A stretch of 64,000 nucleotides of DNA from Rhizophagus clarus (lineage: Eukaryota; Glomeromycota; Glomeromycetes; Glomerales; Glomeraceae), in assembly GCA_015698045.1 (NCBI GenBank), contig BLAL01000285.1:2480001-2544000 (forward strand), written 5' to 3'. Positions 59,731-64,000 of the stretch are shown here, in pieces. Every line of letters starts with the position of its first letter. The stretch's first letter is position 1. The notes beneath the pieces are model-generated. The model was not told where the DNA came from. It did no database searches and worked only from the letters and a program-made list of their open reading frames with translations. The translations under genes were made by a program, and so were the position numbers.

Positions 59731-59905
59731 AAAAAGAAGTATGATGTAAGGGCAAAGTAAAGAAAAAGTAGGATAAAAGAAAGTAGTAAAGAAAGAAGAA
59801 GAATAAGAGGATGTAGTAAAGAAAGAAGGAGGACAAAAGAGCACAGTAAAGAAAGAAGTAGGACGAGAGGGCGCAGTAAAGAAAGAAGTAAGACACAAGG
59901 GCATT
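59731..59905. repeat. Tandem array of 30 bp units, 5 copies
   Basis: Purine-rich units AGTAAAGAAAGAAGTAGGAC start at 59756, 59784, 59814, 59844 and 59874. The period divisible by three keeps a spurious minus-strand frame (SYFFLYCAL repeats) open. Confidence 0.85.
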
Positions 59906-60060
59906 GTAGTGTAGTAAATATACTAATAGAAATAATTTGACAGAGATACAGTAGATAATACAGTTATGTAATAGTAATACAAGACACATAATATAATTGG
60001 ATAGTAATACAATTACATCATTAAAAAGAACTAGACAGTCCTGGCATTATGTCGATAGAA

Positions 60061-60275
60061 AAGATTAGATAGAAAAAGATAGAAAGTCTTGGTATTAGAT
60101 GGAAAGAGATAAAAAGTCTTAGTATTAGATGGAAAGAAATAAAAGGTCTTAGTATTAGATGGAAAAAGATGGAAAGTCTTAACATTAGATGGAAAGAGAT
60201 GGAAGGTTTTAACATTAGATGAAAAGAAATGGAAAGTCTTAGTATTAAATAGAAAGAGATAGAAAGTCTTGGCAT
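60061..60275. repeat. Tandem array of exactly 30 bp units, 7 copies
   Basis: Units start at 60061, 60091, 60121, 60151, 60181, 60211 and 60241 with the pattern TATTAGATGGAAAGAGATGG plus AAAGTCTTAG. It has no spacers, so it is a satellite and not CRISPR. Confidence 0.9.
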
Positions 60276-60875
60276 TACACCAATAGGATGGAAATGTAGG
60301 ATAGAATAATAGAAATTAATTAATCAATTAATAACTTCTAATAATAGATAGTTGAAAGCAATTAGAATAGAAAACATTATAAATACAACTTGTAATCAAG
60401 AGGAAACCCTCAGCTTTTTCTCGCTCAATATTAATAAATAAAATTAATAATTATTATAATTAACTAATGGAAGGAACCACATTTTAATTAATATTTGAAA
60501 GTATTATTTTTAGTTAAATTGCAACCTTATTCTGATATGTTGAGTTAATGCCATTAGCGTGATCGTCTAATAAGGAATATATTATAGTACATTACATGAA
60601 TGTTAGTGTGATCATCTAACAAATCCTTTGATTTTATTGTCAGAAAAGTAGTGTGACACTAGTAATAGATGCTTTCCTCCTGACAGCATAGTAAAGACAG
60701 AAGTAGGATGAGAGAATATAATAAAGAAAGAAGTAAGACAAAAGATCCATTCAGATTGGTTCTATCACCTGAATGGATATAAGAGTACAAAATTGGTAAG
60801 TTTCATTTCAATCAGCTATATTCCTTATGTATGATAATCCAATTTGAAAACTTTTAATTTGAAACTAACTATTTA

Positions 60876-61065
60876 ACTTTTTTATTATTGTTTGATAACT
60901 GAACGAACTAGCTTTTTATTATTGTTTGATAACGAACTAACTACTTTTTATTGTTGTTTGATAACAAACTAACTTTTTTATTATTGTTTGATAATAAACT
61001 AACTTTTTTATTGTTGTTTGATAACAAACTAACTTTTATATTATTGTTTGATAACGAACTAACTA
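60876..61065. repeat. Tandem array of about 30 bp units, 6 copies
   Basis: TTATTATTGTTTGATAAC recurs at 60881, 60917, 60949, 60979, 61009 and 61039. The last units are exactly 30 bp apart (TTTGATAACAAACTAACTTT). It lies about 110 bp before the ATG of the second gene of the element. Confidence 0.85.
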
Positions 61066-61175
61066 TGTAACTACTTAAATATCTATTTTGGTATCAATTT
61101 GAAATTATTTAACAAACTAACAAACAATTCTTTATTTAAGAAAAATTATCTAATGATAGGCATCAATATTCATAT

Positions 61176-62620
61176 TTGCTAGAATGTTTGAAGCATTGCG
61201 ATGAAAGTAAACAATCATCAAAGATATTAGAATCTGGTATCAAATGTCATGTTATCGCTAGTTCATTATCATCTGTTAAATCTTCCAATAAACCTGTCAT
61301 GATTATTTCTTTTGATGATGGAAGTGGTGAAGAAGAACTTCAACTGAAAAAGAATAGTAAAAAGAAATCCAAGATTTTTAAGAATTCTGATGATGAGAAT
61401 GATGAAGAAAAGCTTCAACTGAAAAAGAATAGTAAAAAGAAACAAGCTTTTTAAGAATTCTGATGATAGAAATAATGATGAAGAACTTCAACTGAAAAAG
61501 GATGGTAAAAAGAAATCTAAAAAGTCTAAGAAGAAGCAAAAAAAATGATAATGATTGACTTCTCGTTCAAGTGCAAGTTCAGAAAGGACTGGCAGATTAA
61601 TAATCATTCATAATTCAGATGCTCCTAGAAGAGTAACTTATCATTATTTGGTAGATTTACCAAAAGATATAAAGAAAACTTGCACATAAGTAAATTGTTT
61701 ACAGTAATTCTGAATTTTATTTTAATACATAACAGCTAACGCGAATAAATATTTATTAGCGAAAAGTAAAATGGAATACCAAATAAATGCCTCTGAACAG
61801 CCAACTCAATATCAATATAACTTTCAAATTGCAAAAGGATGTGGTAACAAAAATGATCATTTCTGCCCTATTTAAAGTATTAGATATTAGCCATCAGAAA
61901 AAAGATTTATTGAACAAAAATAAAGCTGAACACAAGTAAACTAAAGAAATAAGAAGGAAGCATGCAAATTCTTGCAGAAGCGAGGTAATATTATTGTTAT
62001 ATTAATTGAGTTTGTTTATAAAATATTTAGATAATTAACATTAAAATTGTGAGGATAAAAACAATCAAGATGAGTGAACATGATTGCCTATTTACAACTA
62101 TTAGATGATCCAGTTATTTTAAAGTTAAAGAAATCAGAGTTCAATCCCATTGTGATAGAAAATATGTATCACAGCCCAAAGGAATCTGAAGTTGATCCAG
62201 ACAGTAATTTAAATGAACTTGTATCATAATACGAGATATTGAGTGGAGAAGCGATTGCGTAAGTAAATAATTTGTCATAAATTATACATGACATTAATTA
62301 ATGTGGTAAACCAGTTATATATTGTTAGTTGCAGATGTTTTTAAGAGACTATCTGGATGTGCTATTTTATCAACAAACATTAATAGATAAGAAAAGACGA
62401 AAGAGAGTCTTTGATGACTCTCATTATGCTTCAAGCGAAGAAACTGTTTTCTTGAATGCACCTTGATGGACTAAGTCTAGATACAACAGATTAATGTTAT
62501 CAATTGTAACCAGAGTAGTAGAGAATTATAAAAATAATGTTAACAATCCAGTTAATACCAGACACTATTCAAGCAGAAAGAAATCAAGATCTACTAAAGA
62601 AACTGAAGATGCAGATTGAA
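61176..62620 (+). pseudogene. Second gene of the CACTA-type element, decayed
   Basis: Begins at ATG 61176 (MLECLKHCDESKQSSKILES) and is open for 92 codons. The part at 61315-61540 is built of about three 75-80 bp repeats encoding DDENDEEKLQLKKNSKKK-like acidic-basic blocks. Then follow RLIIIHNSDAPRRVTYHYLV near 61590-61655 and, after a probable intron and stops, DDPVILKLKKSEFNPIVIEN near 62104-62163 and VVENYKNNVNNPVNTRHYSS near 62518-62577. Several stops interrupt it. The function is unknown; accessory DNA-binding proteins are common second genes in CACTA elements, which is only an analogy. Confidence 0.45.
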
Positions 62621-62992
62621 ATAGATTAGAATATTAATATCATTAGACAGTATGCATAGAATATTTAGAGTATTAATTTTGTAGCATATAAAATAATTTC
62701 ATATTTTATGATTACGCATTAATTTTGCATATATAATTATTGGAATAAAATTAATAAAATTAATTGTATATATACAAATCAGTTATAATAAAATTGACAA
62801 ATTATGTAGTAATTAGAAATTAATCAAAAGTCTATACAATATTTTTTTTGCAATCAGACATAACCTATTGATTATATTTTGGTAAATCATACATATAAGT
62901 TGATACAATTAGCAAAAATAGCATCAATCAGTAAGCTGACAAATAAAAAAAAGGATATCAATAGGTCAATTCAATCAAGTAAATAAAAAAAA

Positions 62993-63029
62993 ACTGGATA
63001 GCAATAGGTTAATCCTATTGATATCCAGT
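62993..63029. repeat. Near-perfect hairpin near the right end of the CACTA-type element
   Basis: Arms ACTGGATAGCAATAGG and CCTATTGATATCCAGT (15 of 16 pairs) with the loop TTAAT. A third copy of the arm (GGATATCAATAGG) lies at 62953-62965 and further complements at 63040-63070, so this is a cluster of subterminal repeats in both orientations. Confidence 0.7.
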
Positions 63030-63149
63030 TGCAAATGAATAGGTACCTTATTGATATCCTATTGATAACCTATATATACCTGATTTATGCCATTTTAAAG
63101 TTACCAATCAGGTACCCTGATAAAATAAATTAAAAAAAATTGAGAACCA

Positions 63150-63387
63150 TCTAGGCAAGACCCCAAAATATACATAAAAAGGTCAGGTCCAGGTTCACGT
63201 ACAATGAACTAAAAAATTGTATAGATCTTTCCTTTTATAGATAATTTTGACTAAAATTATATTACTGATATTAGAAACTGGCTGAAATTATCGTAATTCT
63301 GGTCCTAAAAAAATGCATACAGCCATTAGTAAATTTTTTTTGGCTGGATTTAACCTCTGTATATATATTTTGGGGTCCTATCTAGGC
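63150..63387. mobile_element. Small MITE-like element, about 240 bp
   Basis: The ends are inverted: TCTAGGCAAGACCCCAAAAT at the left and the complement of ATTTTGGGGTCCTATCTAGG at the right. The match continues inward as ATATA and, more weakly, GGTC(A/C)GGTCCAGG against GGCTGGATTTAACC. No coding capacity. No clear target duplication seen, so the superfamily is open. Confidence 0.55.
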
Positions 63388-63628
63388 CCCTATAGGATAG
63401 CCTAAATGATTCCTGATTTGGCAGCCTTCGACCTGTGTAGACCTCTTTCATAAAGAATACTCAAAAAAAATTCCAAATTTCAACAAAACATTTACAACAT
63501 TTTGATTTTTTTTTTAAGTGACTCCTTCAGTTTCTAGACATTCATTATATTTATTATGTTTATCAAAATACAATATATCTGTCAAAATATATTATAACTG
63601 TTAAAATGCATTACATCTGCCAAAATAC

Positions 63629-64000
63629 CATATATTACGGGCTACAGTACTCCCCTATGCATAGTACCCCCTCAAAAAATTTGCTAGAATTTTAAAGTAT
63701 CCAGGTACTTTACATAGAGAATTCCAATTTAAAGCTTAAAATTTTGTAAAATACTTGGGGTATAATACTAGGTTTATATATAATGTATATTCCAGATATA
63801 TAAAAATGCCAGAACAGTCAGTTTTGGCATTTCACCAATCTAATTAAACCTGAGTATTATACATAGCATATACCCCAGGTATTTTAAAAATCCTGTACCC
63901 CCCTATATATAGTATCCACCTGTGTATAGTACTCCCGGGTATAGGCCAAAACCCCCAAAATTTGCAAGATACCCAGAGTACTGTGACCCATGATATACAG
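63629..64000. mobile_element. TA-flanked MITE, copy 3 (1 internal unit)
   Basis: 372 bp starting CCATATATTACGGGCTACAG after TA (63627-63628) and ending GTGACCCATGATATACAG at the last base of the window, so the right-hand TA would lie just outside. Same orientation as copy 2. The arms are well conserved, but only a single AATGCCAGAACAGTCAGTTT unit lies between them (near 63807). Confidence 0.85.

Larger units (their letters stand above)
55571..63092. mobile_element. Decayed Plavaka/CACTA-type transposon, about 7.5 kb
   Basis: Limits are proposed from a short inverted match (ATAAATCAGG at 55572-55581; its complement in CCTGATTTATG at 63079-63089) and from recurring CAATAGG/CCTATTG words near both ends, including a strong hairpin at 62993-63029. 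Inside are a decayed transposase on the minus strand (59126-56334), a second decayed gene on the plus strand (about 61176-62620) and four tandem arrays between them. A divergent two-gene plan with subterminal repeats is usual for CACTA elements. Exact ends and target duplication were not established. Confidence 0.5.

Noticed and set aside
60061-60275. Regular 30 bp repeats resembling a CRISPR array
   Set aside because: The repeats are directly adjacent with no unique spacers, vary from unit to unit and lie in a fungal transposon. It is a minisatellite.
60021-60275. Minus-strand open frame of 84 codons
   Set aside because: It is the translation of the 30 bp array, kept open because the period is divisible by three. 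The same holds for 59687-59989.

Overview
The window looks like nuclear DNA of an arbuscular mycorrhizal fungus, most likely Rhizophagus or a close Glomeromycotina relative. The base composition is extremely AT-rich. Genes have many short introns (about 60-110 bp). Con7-like, MED31, PDCD5 and cytochrome c1 genes are of fungal or opisthokont type, and transposons of the Tc1/mariner, hAT, Plavaka/CACTA and Helitron types are abundant. The organism call is inference from gene content and style; no search was run.

Layout. (1) 1-4.4 kb is a small gene island: a divergent pair (an AGGF1-like FHA/G-patch protein and a PDCD5 homologue) followed by an unrecognised but well-spliced gene. (2) 5.3-21.8 kb is a transposon island with nested insertions: a Helitron relic split by a palindromic MITE-like element; an AT-rich inverted-repeat element carrying internal 170-185 bp tandem repeats; an apparently intact Tc1/mariner element with 25 bp terminal inverted repeats that carries both a DD34E transposase and a convergent second gene (cysteine-cluster N-terminus, SAM-like C-terminus); a hAT element with a perfect 8 bp target duplication that sits inside a relic of an ORF1-like repeat gene and itself contains a MITE inside an intron; a second truncated hAT; and a second copy of the ORF1-like gene. 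(3) 21.8-43.8 kb is a near gene desert dominated by poly(dA:dT) tracts and microsatellites. Its only confident gene is a Con7-like C2H2 transcription factor at 35.2-36.6 kb. (4) 43.8-52.2 kb is a compact housekeeping island: MED31 and cytochrome c1 (divergent), a BtuF-like metal/cobalamin-binding-fold protein and an AAAP amino-acid transporter (divergent), and a peptidyl-tRNA hydrolase Pth2. (5) 52.3-64 kb is a second transposon island: a second copy of the tandem-repeat element with a MITE inserted in it, a decayed Plavaka/CACTA-type element with four tandem arrays between its two divergent genes, and two more MITE-like elements at the right edge.

The host genes have unrelated housekeeping roles (splicing/FHA factor, transcription, respiration, translation quality control, transport) and form no pathway. 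The most unusual content is the two-gene Tc1/mariner element, the TA-flanked MITE family present three times with 4, 5 and 1 internal repeat units, two probable GC-AG introns in the BtuF-like gene, and G:C to A:T biased decay between repeat copies. Exon borders were placed by eye from splice consensus, reading phase and family similarity.
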